Shown here in pieces: positions 1 to 7,465 of a stretch of 64,000 bases of DNA. A model generated the notes under the pieces. It made no database searches and was not told the DNA's origin. It saw nothing but the letters and a program-made list of their open reading frames with translations. Source of the DNA: Fictibacillus marinisediminis. Its GTDB lineage: Bacteria; Bacillota; Bacilli; Bacillales; Fictibacillaceae. Position numbers and translations under genes: made by a program. Position 1 is the first letter of the stretch. Every line of letters starts with the position of its first letter. The stretch is taken from contig NZ_JAIWJX010000002.1 of NCBI RefSeq assembly GCF_023149135.1, forward strand, positions 1,302,001-1,366,000, written 5' to 3'.

Positions 1-28
1 AATGTAAATTAAACAGGGGAGAGATTCG

Positions 29-454
29 ATGAAAGGAATACTTTTTGCGTTGTTCGGAGGTATCTTCATTTCCCTTCAAGGTGTGGCCAATTCCCGGATC
101 GGCCAGGATATTGGCACATGGCAAGCGGCCACAGTTACCCAGATGACAGGATTTATTTTAGCGATGATCCTCATGATTTTCTTCAGAGATCGTACTTGGC
201 AAAAATTCAAACTTGTGAAACCGCTGTATTTGTTTGGGGGAACGTTTGCTGCTGTCGTGATCTTCAGTAATGTAACAGCCATCCATAAGGTAGGTGTGAC
301 CCTGACCATCTCTGCTCTCTTGATCGCTCAGTTAAGCGTTGCTTTTTTAACAGACAGCTACGGCTGGTTTGGAACGGCGAAACAGAGAATGAGGATGCCG
401 CAGTTCATCGGAATTGGTATGATGATTACAGGTGTGCTGATTTTAAGCATGTGA
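29..454 (+). CDS. YdcZ-type (DUF606) DMT superfamily membrane transporter
   Basis: A 141-residue, almost wholly hydrophobic protein with about four to five membrane segments, the length and layout of the small YdcZ/DUF606 branch of the drug/metabolite transporter superfamily. It opens with the characteristic glycine-rich helix (GGIFISLQGVANSRIG). The ATG is preceded by GGGGAGAG. A second protein of the same family lies at 1192, with a Crp/Fnr-type regulator between them, so the two half-size transporters may work as a pair under that regulator. The substrate cannot be read from sequence. Confidence 0.85.
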   Translation: MKGILFALFGGIFISLQGVANSRIGQDIGTWQAATVTQMTGFILAMILMIFFRDRTWQKFKLVKPLYLFGGTFAAVVIFSNVTAIHKVGVTLTISALLIAQLSVAFLTDSYGWFGTAKQRMRMPQFIGIGMMITGVLILSM

Positions 455-478
455 TAATCGCCTGATGGAGGTTTCGCT

Positions 479-1177
479 ATGAAAAAAATCAATGATCGAG
501 AGCTGCTTGAATTATATTTAAGTGATCATCATATAGAATCTATATTTCATTCGCAATTGATGCCGTATTTGAAGTTATATCATTTCAAGCCGGGTGAGCT
601 CATCTGTTCACAGGGAGAACCCGCACAGTATATTTATGTACTGGTGAAGGGGAAGGTAAAAGTGTACACCACCTCACCAGAAGGCAAAACACTCATTCTT
701 TCGTTTAAAACACCGCTTGAAGTGATCGGGGACATTGAATATGTACGGGGTACAGATACGGTGAATACAGTGGAGGCTGTATCTCCTGTCACGATGATCG
801 GTATTCATCATCGCTGGCTGAAAAAATACGCTTGTGATGATTCAGCGTTCCTGAATTTTTTATTGAAAATCATTACGGAAAAATTCTATGTGAAATCCAA
901 TTCTTTACGCTTTAATCTGCTCTATCCGGTGGAAGTTCGTCTGGCGAGTTATCTCTTGTCGGTCTCGTTTGATGAATCGGATTCCTTATTAACGGGGCAG
1001 CACAGTACCCGAAGCTTGAAAGATGCTGCGAATTTAATCGGAACGAGCTACAGGCATCTGAACCGGGTCATCCAGCAATTTTGTGCAGAAGGATTGGTTG
1101 AAAGGAACAGCGGAGGAATTCTTGTAAAAGATCGGGAAGGCTTGCGGGCATTGGCCAATGACAATATCTATGAATAA
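479..1177 (+). CDS. Crp/Fnr family transcriptional regulator (YeiL-like)
   Basis: 232 residues. Residues about 25-125 form a cyclic-nucleotide-binding-type beta barrel (PGELICSQGEPAQYIYVLVKGKVKVY). The C-terminal third holds a winged helix (SLKDAANLIGTSYRHLNRVIQQF). There is no cysteine cluster of the FNR iron-sulfur type at the N-terminus. The overall look resembles YeiL-like proteins; this is a family resemblance, not a proven orthology. The gene starts 24 bp after the first transporter gene behind GGAGG and is followed 14 bp later by the second transporter gene, so it probably controls this small operon. Confidence 0.85.
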   Translation: MKKINDRELLELYLSDHHIESIFHSQLMPYLKLYHFKPGELICSQGEPAQYIYVLVKGKVKVYTTSPEGKTLILSFKTPLEVIGDIEYVRGTDTVNTVEAVSPVTMIGIHHRWLKKYACDDSAFLNFLLKIITEKFYVKSNSLRFNLLYPVEVRLASYLLSVSFDESDSLLTGQHSTRSLKDAANLIGTSYRHLNRVIQQFCAEGLVERNSGGILVKDREGLRALANDNIYE

Positions 1178-1191
1178 GGAGTAGAAGAGTT

Positions 1192-1659
1192 ATGCTTTTA
1201 GGGATCATTTTTGCGCTGATTGCAGGAGCGCTCGTCGGCCTGCAAAACATTTTCAATAGTAAGGTCAATGAACATGCGGGATCCTGGGCAACGAATGTCC
1301 TGGTTTTGGGTCTGGGATTCATTGCATCACTGACGCTTGGTTTAATCTTTGAAGGGAAACAATTATTCCATCTGCACCATATGCAAACGTGGTATTGGTT
1401 CAGCGGTGTGATTGGAGTAGGAGTGGTGACCTGTGTGGTGCAAGGGGTCAAACGGCTCCGGCCAACGATTGCTATCTCCATTGTCCTGGCATCACAGCTT
1501 GGATTTGCCCTGTTTTTGGACTCGGTGGGCGCCTTAGGCTTGAAACCGGTGCCTTTTACCTTTAAAGAGCTGATTGGAGTGCTGATCATCATCGGAGGCA
1601 TCATTGTTTTTAAATTCAGCGGTGAGCAAGAGACTCAGCAATCGCAGAAAGCCTCATGA
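1192..1659 (+). CDS. YdcZ-type (DUF606) DMT superfamily membrane transporter
   Basis: 155 residues with four to five hydrophobic helices, homologous in pattern to the first gene of the window (LLGIIFALIAGALVGLQNIFNSKVNEH at its start against GGIFISLQGVANSRIG). The tail is short and polar. Its stop codon overlaps the start of the next gene in an ATGA, so translation of the HAD gene is probably coupled. A pair of related half-size transporters in one operon fits heterodimer formation, but the substrate is unknown. Confidence 0.85.
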   Translation: MLLGIIFALIAGALVGLQNIFNSKVNEHAGSWATNVLVLGLGFIASLTLGLIFEGKQLFHLHHMQTWYWFSGVIGVGVVTCVVQGVKRLRPTIAISIVLASQLGFALFLDSVGALGLKPVPFTFKELIGVLIIIGGIIVFKFSGEQETQQSQKAS

Positions 1660-2345
1660 AAACTTACAAAACACTGTTATTTGATGTTGATGATACGCTG
1701 TTGGACTTCGGTGCGGCAGAGAGCACAGCCCTTCGCATGTTGTGTGAAGAGCAGCTGATTACATTTACCTCAGAACTGGAGACCCTTTATAAGAAAATAA
1801 ACCAGGGGCTTTGGCAAGCTTTTGAAGAAGGGGAAATCGAAAGGGCAGAGGTTCTCAACACCCGTTTTTCTCTTTTATTAAAAGAGTACGGCCATGAGGC
1901 GGATGGGCTTTTGCTTGAAGAAACCTACCGTCGATTTTTAAGTGAAGGGAACCAGCTGATCGAAGGAGCATTGGAATTGATCACAGTGCTGCAAGATCGT
2001 TTTGATCTATATATTGTGACAAACGGTGTTTCCAAAACACAAGACAAACGGTTGAGAAGTTCGGGACTGCATCCACTGTTCAAAGGTATTTTTGTTTCCG
2101 AGGACACGGGGTATCAAAAGCCAATGAAAGAGTACTTTGATTATGTTTTTGCACGAATCCCCGATTTTTCTCTAGACCAAGGATTGATCATCGGTGATTC
2201 CTTAAATGCGGATATGAAAGGCGGACTGCTGGCCGGGCTCGATACCTGCTGGTTTAATCCCAAAAAGAAAACCAACCATACGGATATGGTTCCGACTTAT
2301 GAAATACAGAAGCTTGGTGAGCTGTATCAGATATTGGGGCAATAA
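1656..2345 (+). CDS. yfnB: HAD superfamily hydrolase, YjjG/YfnB-type pyrimidine nucleotidase
   Basis: 229 residues with all HAD motifs: the nucleophile motif DVDDTL at residues 10-15, the serine/threonine motif VTNGV, the lysine in QKPMKEYF, and the acidic motif GDSLNADMKGG. The length and the DVDDTLLDF start match the YjjG/YfnB family, which dephosphorylates non-canonical pyrimidine nucleotides in house-cleaning. Overlaps the preceding transporter gene by 4 bp (ATGA). A strong hairpin follows immediately. Confidence 0.85.
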   Translation: MKTYKTLLFDVDDTLLDFGAAESTALRMLCEEQLITFTSELETLYKKINQGLWQAFEEGEIERAEVLNTRFSLLLKEYGHEADGLLLEETYRRFLSEGNQLIEGALELITVLQDRFDLYIVTNGVSKTQDKRLRSSGLHPLFKGIFVSEDTGYQKPMKEYFDYVFARIPDFSLDQGLIIGDSLNADMKGGLLAGLDTCWFNPKKKTNHTDMVPTYEIQKLGELYQILGQ

Positions 2346-2378
2346 AAAAAGTGGACTGCGGGCAGTCCACTTTTTCTT
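2345..2378. terminator. Bidirectional intrinsic terminator
   Basis: Stem AAGTGGACTGC / GCAGTCCACTT flanked by A-rich and T-rich runs on both sides. It separates the rightward HAD gene from the leftward antiporter gene and can serve both. Confidence 0.9.
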
Positions 2379-2379
2379 G

Positions 2380-3531
2380 TTATACAGTATTGACGCCCTT
2401 TTTAATTTTTGATTTGAAAAAGATTTTCATCATAGGTGGTGTAACAATAGTTGTCACAAGAACGACGACAACAATGACAGCAAACATGTCTTGGCTCAAT
2501 AGCTTTGATTCTAGACCAATAGCGGAAATGATCAACGCTACTTCGCCACGAGAGACCATGGCGGAACCAATTCCGAGTGAGCTGTTCCAGCTGAATCCGG
2601 CCGCTTTTGCTCCTATTGAAGCTCCGATTAATTTGGTTAGGACCGCGATTAAACTAAGGGTTATGATAAGACCTATATTTTCCGTAATCCCTGAAAACTC
2701 TGCTGTAATTCCGATGGAGGTAAAGAAAATAGGAACAAAGAGAGAATATCCGATCGTTTCAACTTTTTCAAAAACCTCTTGTTTGAAGTTGGTCACGCTA
2801 ACCGCTACTCCGGCGATGTACGCACCAATGATCGCTGCAACTCCTGTATATTCTGCGAAATAGGCAAAAACGAAACAAATAATCAGAGCGGATGAAATCA
2901 CCGTTTCTGTGACTTTTAATGAAGAAAACTTGTTTAAAAAGTAAGGGACGACCTTCCATCCTGTAAGAATAGCTCCTGCGAAGAATAAAAGTTTCTTAAG
3001 AATAACCGTTGTTAAATTGACATCTCCGCCAGCAAAACTCATTAAGAATGCCAAAGCGATGATAACGACTACATCATCAATCACAGCGGCACCTAAGATT
3101 GTTGTTCCTTCAGGTGTTTTTAATTGGTTCATCTCCTTGAGTGCCTGAACAGAAATACTTACGCTTGTTGCAGAAAGAACGAGCCCTAAAAATACAGCTT
3201 CCAATACGGATAGGTGTAATGCCATACCTGCTAAATATCCTAAAACAAGGGGAACAATGATACCTCCGAAGCCCACAAACGTGGATGCTTTACCTGTCCT
3301 TTTAAACTCATCCAGATCCGTTTCCAACCCGGCAATAAACATTAAGAAAATCACACCGATTTGGCTAAATTCATTTAACGTCTCTGTCTCGTTCACTAAT
3401 CCCAATACCGAAGGTCCAAGAACAATCCCAATGATAAGTTTTCCAAGAACTGAAGGCTGTCCTAATCTTACACTCAGGCTTCCCGCTATTTTGGAAGCAA
3501 TTAAAATAATGGCGATTTGCAGTATTAACAT
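2380..3531 (-). CDS. CPA2-family cation/proton antiporter (NapA/GerN-like)
   Basis: 383 residues from the ATG at 3531, chosen because AAAGGTGG lies 7 bases upstream; an upstream GTG at 3543 would overlap that site. About 12 hydrophobic segments. Family hallmarks are visible: GKLIIGIVLGPSVLG, the ATSVSISVQAL segment and the paired aspartates in AAVIDDVVVII that bind cation and proton in CPA2 exchangers. It lacks the C-terminal TrkA-N domain of Kef-type proteins. Exchanges Na+ or K+ for H+ across the membrane; which ion is not readable. GerN-like members also act in germination, but nothing here proves that. Confidence 0.85.
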   Translation of the reverse strand: MLILQIAIILIASKIAGSLSVRLGQPSVLGKLIIGIVLGPSVLGLVNETETLNEFSQIGVIFLMFIAGLETDLDEFKRTGKASTFVGFGGIIVPLVLGYLAGMALHLSVLEAVFLGLVLSATSVSISVQALKEMNQLKTPEGTTILGAAVIDDVVVIIALAFLMSFAGGDVNLTTVILKKLLFFAGAILTGWKVVPYFLNKFSSLKVTETVISSALIICFVFAYFAEYTGVAAIIGAYIAGVAVSVTNFKQEVFEKVETIGYSLFVPIFFTSIGITAEFSGITENIGLIITLSLIAVLTKLIGASIGAKAAGFSWNSSLGIGSAMVSRGEVALIISAIGLESKLLSQDMFAVIVVVVLVTTIVTPPMMKIFFKSKIKKGVNTV

Positions 3532-3571
3532 GTGAACAACCACCTTTCATTTTTTTTTGAAAACAAAAAAA

Positions 3572-3614
3572 GAGCCTGTCACCAAGGGCATAAATATCCC
3601 TTGGTGACAGGCTC
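3572..3614 (-). terminator. Intrinsic terminator inside the antiporter leader (possible attenuator)
   Basis: A perfect 17-bp inverted repeat (arms 3572-3588 and 3598-3614, core CCTGTCACCAAGGG) with a 9-base loop. Only on the minus strand is it followed by a run of seven T, so it terminates leftward transcription. It sits between the promoter at 3646-3674 and the antiporter start at 3531. Either expression requires antitermination, or this is an inserted repeat that weakens the gene. Confidence 0.75.
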
Positions 3615-3645
3615 CTCCAAGTCGTACGATTATTTTCTTAAATCC

Positions 3646-3674
3646 ATTATACCATATTTACGGAAAAAATTTAA
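3646..3674 (-). promoter_or_regulatory. SigA-type promoter for the antiporter leader
   Basis: On the minus strand TTAAAT (3669-3674), a 17-bp spacer and TATAAT (3646-3651). Transcription would begin about 7 bases further on, roughly 30 nt before the terminator-like hairpin. Confidence 0.55.
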
Positions 3675-3840
3675 GTATTTGAATGCAATTTCCAGTTTGT
3701 TCCGTCATACTAGAGGGACAACGGATTTGGGATCGGACAAGGAACCTCTTAACGATCAGCGGGTCGGAGATGAATTAATCATCAGAGAATACGAAGCCTT
3801 TTAACATGAAATACTCCAAAATGAATCTGAGGTGTGAACG

Positions 3841-4236
3841 ATGAAGAAAAAAATTGGACATATCACCATCCTTGTTAAAGATTTTGATGAGGCGGTTGCT
3901 TTTTATACGAATCAGTTGGGATTTGAACTATTAACTAATGTAGCATTTGGCAATGGACACAGATGGGTTACAGTAGCTCCTTCAAAGGAATCAGAGACCG
4001 CCATCGTTTTTGTGAAGGGTGATACGCCGGATAAAGCTGAAAGAATCGGCAGCCAGGCCTCCAATCATGCCTTCTTAGTCATTCAAACGGATGATTGTTT
4101 ACGTGATTATGAAGAAAAGAAGAAAAAAGGGGTGAGCTTTCTAGGCGAACCGAAGGAAGTTCCTTGGGGCATTGAAGTCGTTTTTGAAGATCTATATGGC
4201 AACCGATTTGATCTTCTGCAGCATAATGGCATGTAA
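3841..4236 (+). CDS. VOC family protein (glyoxalase/bleomycin resistance fold)
   Basis: 131 residues, one VOC domain made of two beta-alpha-beta-beta-beta modules: KIGHITILVKDFDEAVAFYTNQLGF opens the first and HAFLVIQTDDC the second; the domain ends in the usual VVFEDLYGNRFDLLQ. The metal-ligand histidine of the first strand (GHITI) and the terminal aspartate region are present. The substrate is unknown; such singletons range from glyoxalase-like enzymes to antibiotic binding proteins. Start preceded by GAGGTG. Confidence 0.85.
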   Translation: MKKKIGHITILVKDFDEAVAFYTNQLGFELLTNVAFGNGHRWVTVAPSKESETAIVFVKGDTPDKAERIGSQASNHAFLVIQTDDCLRDYEEKKKKGVSFLGEPKEVPWGIEVVFEDLYGNRFDLLQHNGM

Positions 4237-4361
4237 GAAAGAACTTCCCGTGTTGGAAGTTCTTTTAATTTTTTACTTGGTCGTGGCATCCTTTTAATCA
4301 TCCATCCCACAAATACAATGATTACTCCGATTGCAGCTACACCGAGAGATTTCAAAAGCAT
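4107..4361 (-). CDS. Small predicted membrane protein, convergent with the VOC gene
   Basis: The ATG at 4361 has an excellent ribosome binding site (GGTGGAGGAAAT). The product starts with a single membrane segment (MLLKSLGVAAIGVIIVFVGW) and a short basic stretch (MIKRMPRPSKKLKE). The frame then reads through the terminator hairpin and 130 bp into the antisense of the VOC gene before a stop. The natural protein may once have ended near residue 35-40, with its stop lost. No function recognised. Confidence 0.4.
   Translation of the reverse strand: MLLKSLGVAAIGVIIVFVGWMIKRMPRPSKKLKELPTREVLSYMPLCCRRSNRLPYRSSKTTSMPQGTSFGSPRKLTPFFFFSS
4238..4275. terminator. Intrinsic terminator after the VOC gene
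   Basis: Stem AAAGAACTTCC (4238-4248) / GGAAGTTCTTT (4255-4265) followed by a T-rich tail on the plus strand. Confidence 0.8.
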
Positions 4362-4491
4362 TCGCTTATTTCCTCCACCTGTTAATTTTCCATATTATAA
4401 CATTATTTCGGGGGATGCCTTTTAGAAAAGAAGGGTTTTGCATCCCTTAAAGAAAGGATAAAGAAAACATTCAAAAGAAGGGGATTTTACG

Positions 4492-5070
4492 ATGAACAAC
4501 GCAGCACTACGCTGTATGGAAGATCTTGTTTTCATGAGGCAGCTTCACTTATTCGACCAGACCGATGTCATTTTATATCATCCCGGACATTTTCCAGAAT
4601 TAAATGAACAGCTGCTCTCCTTTTATGAAGAGAAAGGAGCAGAGCTGATCCTGATTCCTGGGGTTTATAACTCGTTCTTGAAACAAAATGAATATAATTA
4701 CTATGCTCCTCTTTTATCAAAAGCGGGAATTAGTGAGCATCGACTGATAGCCATACCAAACCGGAATGAAGACAAAGGAGTAGAGAGTGTCATTCACTCT
4801 GCTTTTGAATTCTTAAATTCTACTCCTCATCAAAACGTTCTGTTGGCCGGAAAGTCTTTCTTCTGTCGCCGTTTTTACCTTCTATCTTCTTTGTACGCAA
4901 GTGATGATAAAGTTTTAGATGTTTTGCCTCTGGAGGATAATCGAGAAATTGTCCCTGAAAAATGGACTTTGAGTGAAAAAGGAAGGACAAGGATTCTCAA
5001 CGAGGTTGAACAGTTGGCCTGCATAAGTAATGAGAAGCTATCAAAACAGTTAGAGGAGATGAGCAAATGA
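4492..5070 (+). CDS. YdcF-like DUF218 domain protein (tentative)
   Basis: 192 residues. The order of segments fits the DUF218/YdcF fold: an early hydrophobic strand (TDVILYHPG), a central region with a conserved-looking glutamate/asparagine stretch (NRNEDKGVESVIHSAFEFL) and VLLAGKSFFCRRFYLLSSLY, where DUF218 proteins carry their (S/T)xxxHxxR-like segment. No signal peptide or membrane segment. Ribosome binding site AAGGGG. The stop overlaps the NUDIX gene (ATGA), so the two are translated together. The assignment rests on pattern only. Confidence 0.55.
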   Translation: MNNAALRCMEDLVFMRQLHLFDQTDVILYHPGHFPELNEQLLSFYEEKGAELILIPGVYNSFLKQNEYNYYAPLLSKAGISEHRLIAIPNRNEDKGVESVIHSAFEFLNSTPHQNVLLAGKSFFCRRFYLLSSLYASDDKVLDVLPLEDNREIVPEKWTLSEKGRTRILNEVEQLACISNEKLSKQLEEMSK

Positions 5071-5501
5071 AACGTGTAGATGTGGTTTATGTTTTATTGT
5101 GGGACGAACGATCGGATAACATCTTTATGGTGAAGAACAGAGGGGATAAAGGTTCCTATTATACGCTTCCCGGGGGTGCAGTGGAGGAAGGGGAAACCCT
5201 TGAACAGGCTGCTGTCCGTGAAGTGAGAGAAGAGACGGGCCTGGAAGTAGAAGTAGAGAACGTATTTGGAATATCCGAGGCCTTTTTTGAAGAAAATGGG
5301 CATCATGTGATCTTCTTTACGTTCCTTGGCAAAATAACCGGTGGAAAGATTGGGACCCTATGTCCGGATGAAATCGAGGAAGTCGCATGGATGGATTATA
5401 AGGAAGCAGAGCCATATCTATATCTTCCGGATGGTGTAAAAGAAAGGATCATATCCAATCGTTCCATCTCCTACAGTCTGAGAGGAACCGTCAAAAGCTA
5501 A
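5067..5501 (+). CDS. NUDIX hydrolase
   Basis: 144 residues with a complete Nudix box (GX5EX7REUXEEXGU): G-AVEEG-E-TLEQAAV-REVREETGL at roughly residues 38-59. It hydrolyses a nucleoside diphosphate linked to another group; the exact substrate is not readable. Translationally coupled to the DUF218-like gene. A hairpin with T-rich tail follows at about 5553. Confidence 0.9.
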   Translation: MKRVDVVYVLLWDERSDNIFMVKNRGDKGSYYTLPGGAVEEGETLEQAAVREVREETGLEVEVENVFGISEAFFEENGHHVIFFTFLGKITGGKIGTLCPDEIEEVAWMDYKEAEPYLYLPDGVKERIISNRSISYSLRGTVKS

Positions 5502-5552
5502 AAAGAAGTGCAGGATCCAAGAAAATAAGTGGCAATTATTTGATGAAAAAGA

Positions 5553-5592
5553 AGCTTTCTCGTAGATGAGGGGAAGCTTCATTATTTTTGAG
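5553..5592 (+). terminator. Intrinsic terminator after the NUDIX gene
   Basis: GAAGCTTTCTC / GAGGGGAAGCTTC stem followed by ATTATTTTT. Confidence 0.6.
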
Positions 5593-5646
5593 GAGCTTGC
5601 TGTGTTTTTAGTGTGCAGGTAATGTGTTTGAATAGTGATTTTTGAG

Positions 5647-5762
5647 TTTACATGCGGGTTTATATGGTTTACTGTCCACTTTGCTGAGTTTACGTGCCGC
5701 TTTTAAGAGTTTACTGTCCGCTTTTTTCGCTTTACGTGCCAGATCAAGCATTTTACATGCCA
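5647..5762. repeat. 21-bp periodic array A (TTTAC[A/G/T]TG motif, 6 units)
   Basis: TTTAC begins at 5647, 5668, 5689, 5710, 5731 and 5752: six units spaced exactly 21 bp. The motif alternates between TTTAC(A/G)TGC and TTTACTGTCC, while bases between are variable. It lies between two convergent genes and directly before the metQ terminator. A nominal leftward ORF (5608-5817) only reflects the seven-codon periodicity and has no plausible protein features. Confidence 0.85.
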
Positions 5763-5787
5763 AACACATCATTCCGCCCCATACCAA

Positions 5788-5825
5788 AAAAGAGCCTGGA
5801 GATAATTCTCCAGGCACTTATTTCA
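5788..5825 (-). terminator. Intrinsic terminator of metQ
   Basis: On the minus strand the stem GCCTGGAGAA / TTATCTCCAGGC runs into CTTTTTT, directly 3' of metQ. Confidence 0.85.
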
Positions 5826-5827
5826 TC

Positions 5828-6661
5828 TTAATTTGATACAGGGAGGACGGCGCCTTTGTATTCTTTTTCAATAAACGATTGGATCTTTTTAGAATGAAGC
5901 ACTTCAACCAGGGTTTTAATGGCTTTCTTGTCTTTATCGCCTTGGCGGACAGTGATGATGTTGGCAAATGGAGAATCAGGCCCTTCTAGTGCGATGGAAT
6001 CTTTCTTTGGATTAAGTCCAGCATCGATGGCATAGTTCGTGTTGATGACGATAGCATCTCCTTCATTGTACTGATAGGCCTTTGTAAGAAGAGCTGGCTC
6101 GATGTCAGCCCTAAATTTAAGTTTCTTTGGATTTTCAACAATGTCTTTCAGCTGTGCTTTGTACCCGACGCCTGATTTAAGCTTGATCAATCCTGCTTTT
6201 TCAAAGATAGAAAGAATTCGGCCATGCTCAGCTACTGAATTGCTTAGAATCACTTTTGCACCGTTCGGCAAATCTTTTAGTGATTTGTATTTTTTAGAGT
6301 AAACGCCCATTGGTTCAATATGAATGGCTCCAGCGTTTTCGAATTTATAGTTTGGATTTTCTTTCAGTTGCTGCTCCAGGTAAGGAATGTGCTGGAAGTA
6401 GTTAGCATCGATCTCTTTATTGGCCAGCGCTTTGTTTGGCAGAACATAATCTTGGAATTTAACGATCTTCAGGTCAATTCCTTTTTTCTTCAGCAAAGGA
6501 ACCGCTTCTTTTAGAATGACAGCGTGCGGTACATTAGAGGCACCGACAGTTAATTTTTCTATCCTTTTCCCATCGCCGCTCGTGCTTGATGATCCGCATG
6601 CCGATAATGCTGCCGCGATCAATACTCCCAGTAATAATAATCCCCATTTTTTTAATTTCAT
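5828..6661 (-). CDS. metQ: MetQ-type methionine ABC transporter substrate-binding lipoprotein
   Basis: 277 residues from the ATG at 6661 (GGGG-rich ribosome binding site just upstream); an earlier in-frame ATG at 6685 would remove it. Signal peptide with lipobox LSAC and cysteine about residue 22. The mature part is NlpA/MetQ family: KLTVGASNVPHAVILKEAVP near its start, then EIDANYFQHIPYLEQ and ILSNSVAEHGRIL. It binds methionine outside the membrane for a MetN-MetP importer. No metN or metP gene is next to it, so it must share an importer encoded elsewhere. Controlled by the S-box leader upstream. Confidence 0.9.
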   Translation of the reverse strand: MKLKKWGLLLLGVLIAAALSACGSSSTSGDGKRIEKLTVGASNVPHAVILKEAVPLLKKKGIDLKIVKFQDYVLPNKALANKEIDANYFQHIPYLEQQLKENPNYKFENAGAIHIEPMGVYSKKYKSLKDLPNGAKVILSNSVAEHGRILSIFEKAGLIKLKSGVGYKAQLKDIVENPKKLKFRADIEPALLTKAYQYNEGDAIVINTNYAIDAGLNPKKDSIALEGPDSPFANIITVRQGDKDKKAIKTLVEVLHSKKIQSFIEKEYKGAVLPVSN

Positions 6662-6727
6662 TGATTCCCCAACCCCCATTTTCATTTTTTGATAGTGCTA
6701 CACTGTCTTGAGAGCATGGATTTAAAC

Positions 6728-6900
6728 CAAAAGCCCTCTATCTCAAAAGAGACAGAGGGCTTCCGAATAAATCCGTTGACCTCTCATCTCTCAGCTTTCG
6801 CTGTTAGATTTAGCACCGTTTCCATACTGATGATTCAGCATGAATGGTTGCCGGGCTTCATAGGGCTAATTCCCTCCACCTGCTCTTAATAAGAGTGTAC
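6728..6900 (-). ncRNA. SAM-I (S-box) riboswitch with terminator
   Basis: Minus-strand leader of metQ with the conserved S-box core: CTCTTATTAAGAGCAGGTGG (rc near 6880-6893), GGGAATTAGCCCTATGAAGC, CCCGGCAACC, and the GAGAGATGAGAGG segment. It ends in a terminator stem (about 6733-6765) GCCCTCTGTCTC / GAGATAGAGGGC followed by TTTTGGTTT. S-adenosylmethionine binding is known to favour termination and to switch off methionine uptake and synthesis genes. Confidence 0.95.
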
Positions 6901-6919
6901 TCATATCAAATTACTTCGT

Positions 6920-6948
6920 ATTATGGCAGGTATTCAAAATAATGTCAA
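6920..6948 (-). promoter_or_regulatory. SigA promoter of the S-box-metQ unit
   Basis: TTGACA (minus strand, 6943-6948), 17-bp spacer, CATAAT (6920-6925), about 25 bp upstream of the first S-box helix. Confidence 0.75.
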
Positions 6949-7219
6949 TTCCTTTTTTTCCAACAGGGCCATTGTATAAATATATTTATGGGTGTTTGTG
7001 TCGGAGATCTTCAAGAAAAAGCGAACCTCTTGCAATCCACTGTATCCAATTCAAAATCCACCATGTGCAGCGTTCCTTTCCTTGTTCCTGCCATCTATCA
7101 TAGCGAAATTGGGCCATGTTCTCCAATTAAGTTGCCCTATTTGTAAAAAAATGCAGACAAAACATGTGGAAGAAGATATCATTACAGTATGATCTATACG
7201 GCATAAGGAGGTACGAAAT
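6949..7219. other. Intergenic stretch without a supported gene
   Basis: Only short ORFs are open here. One plus-strand frame ending at 7192 contains SCPICKKMQTKHVEEDIITV, which resembles the end of a zinc-ribbon protein, but it has no usable start or ribosome binding site. It may be a gene remnant. Confidence 0.4.
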
Positions 7220-7408
7220 ATGTCATCTGAAAATAACGGGCAGCCTAAAAAGCTGAGCTATCAGGAAGCGATCAAGCAAAAGCTGGCTGAAAAAAAGCAG
7301 CAGCAGGCTAACGGAAAGCTTTCTACAAACCCGGTTAAATCAACCAAACAAATGAAAAGCCAGCAGACGAAAAAGGCCAACAACCAGCACCGTCGCACTG
7401 GCGTTTAA
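7220..7408 (+). CDS. Small lysine/glutamine-rich hypothetical protein
   Basis: 62 residues, highly charged and probably disordered or helical (SYQEAIKQKLAEKKQQQ then a basic tail). Strong ribosome binding site (TAAGGAGGTACGAAAT) and a terminator immediately after support a real gene. No known domain; no membrane segment or signal peptide. Confidence 0.7.
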   Translation: MSSENNGQPKKLSYQEAIKQKLAEKKQQQANGKLSTNPVKSTKQMKSQQTKKANNQHRRTGV

Positions 7409-7416
7409 TTTTCACT

Positions 7417-7445
7417 ATGAAACCCTTATATGAGGGTTTTTTTGT
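7417..7445 (+). terminator. Intrinsic terminator
   Basis: AAACCC TTATATGA GGGTTT followed by seven T, directly after the small lysine-rich gene. Confidence 0.85.
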
Positions 7446-7465
7446 TTACTTAGAAAGGAGTCCTC

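Noticed and set aside
3532..3804. Rightward ORF ending GDELIIREYEAF
   Set aside because: It starts in the antiporter leader and runs through the terminator hairpin; no ribosome binding site. The last 30 residues look protein-like but match nothing I know.
5608..5817. Leftward ORF with lysine/serine-rich heptads
   Set aside because: It only translates the 21-bp array; the seven-residue periodicity follows from the DNA repeat, and no ribosome binding site or conserved domain is seen.
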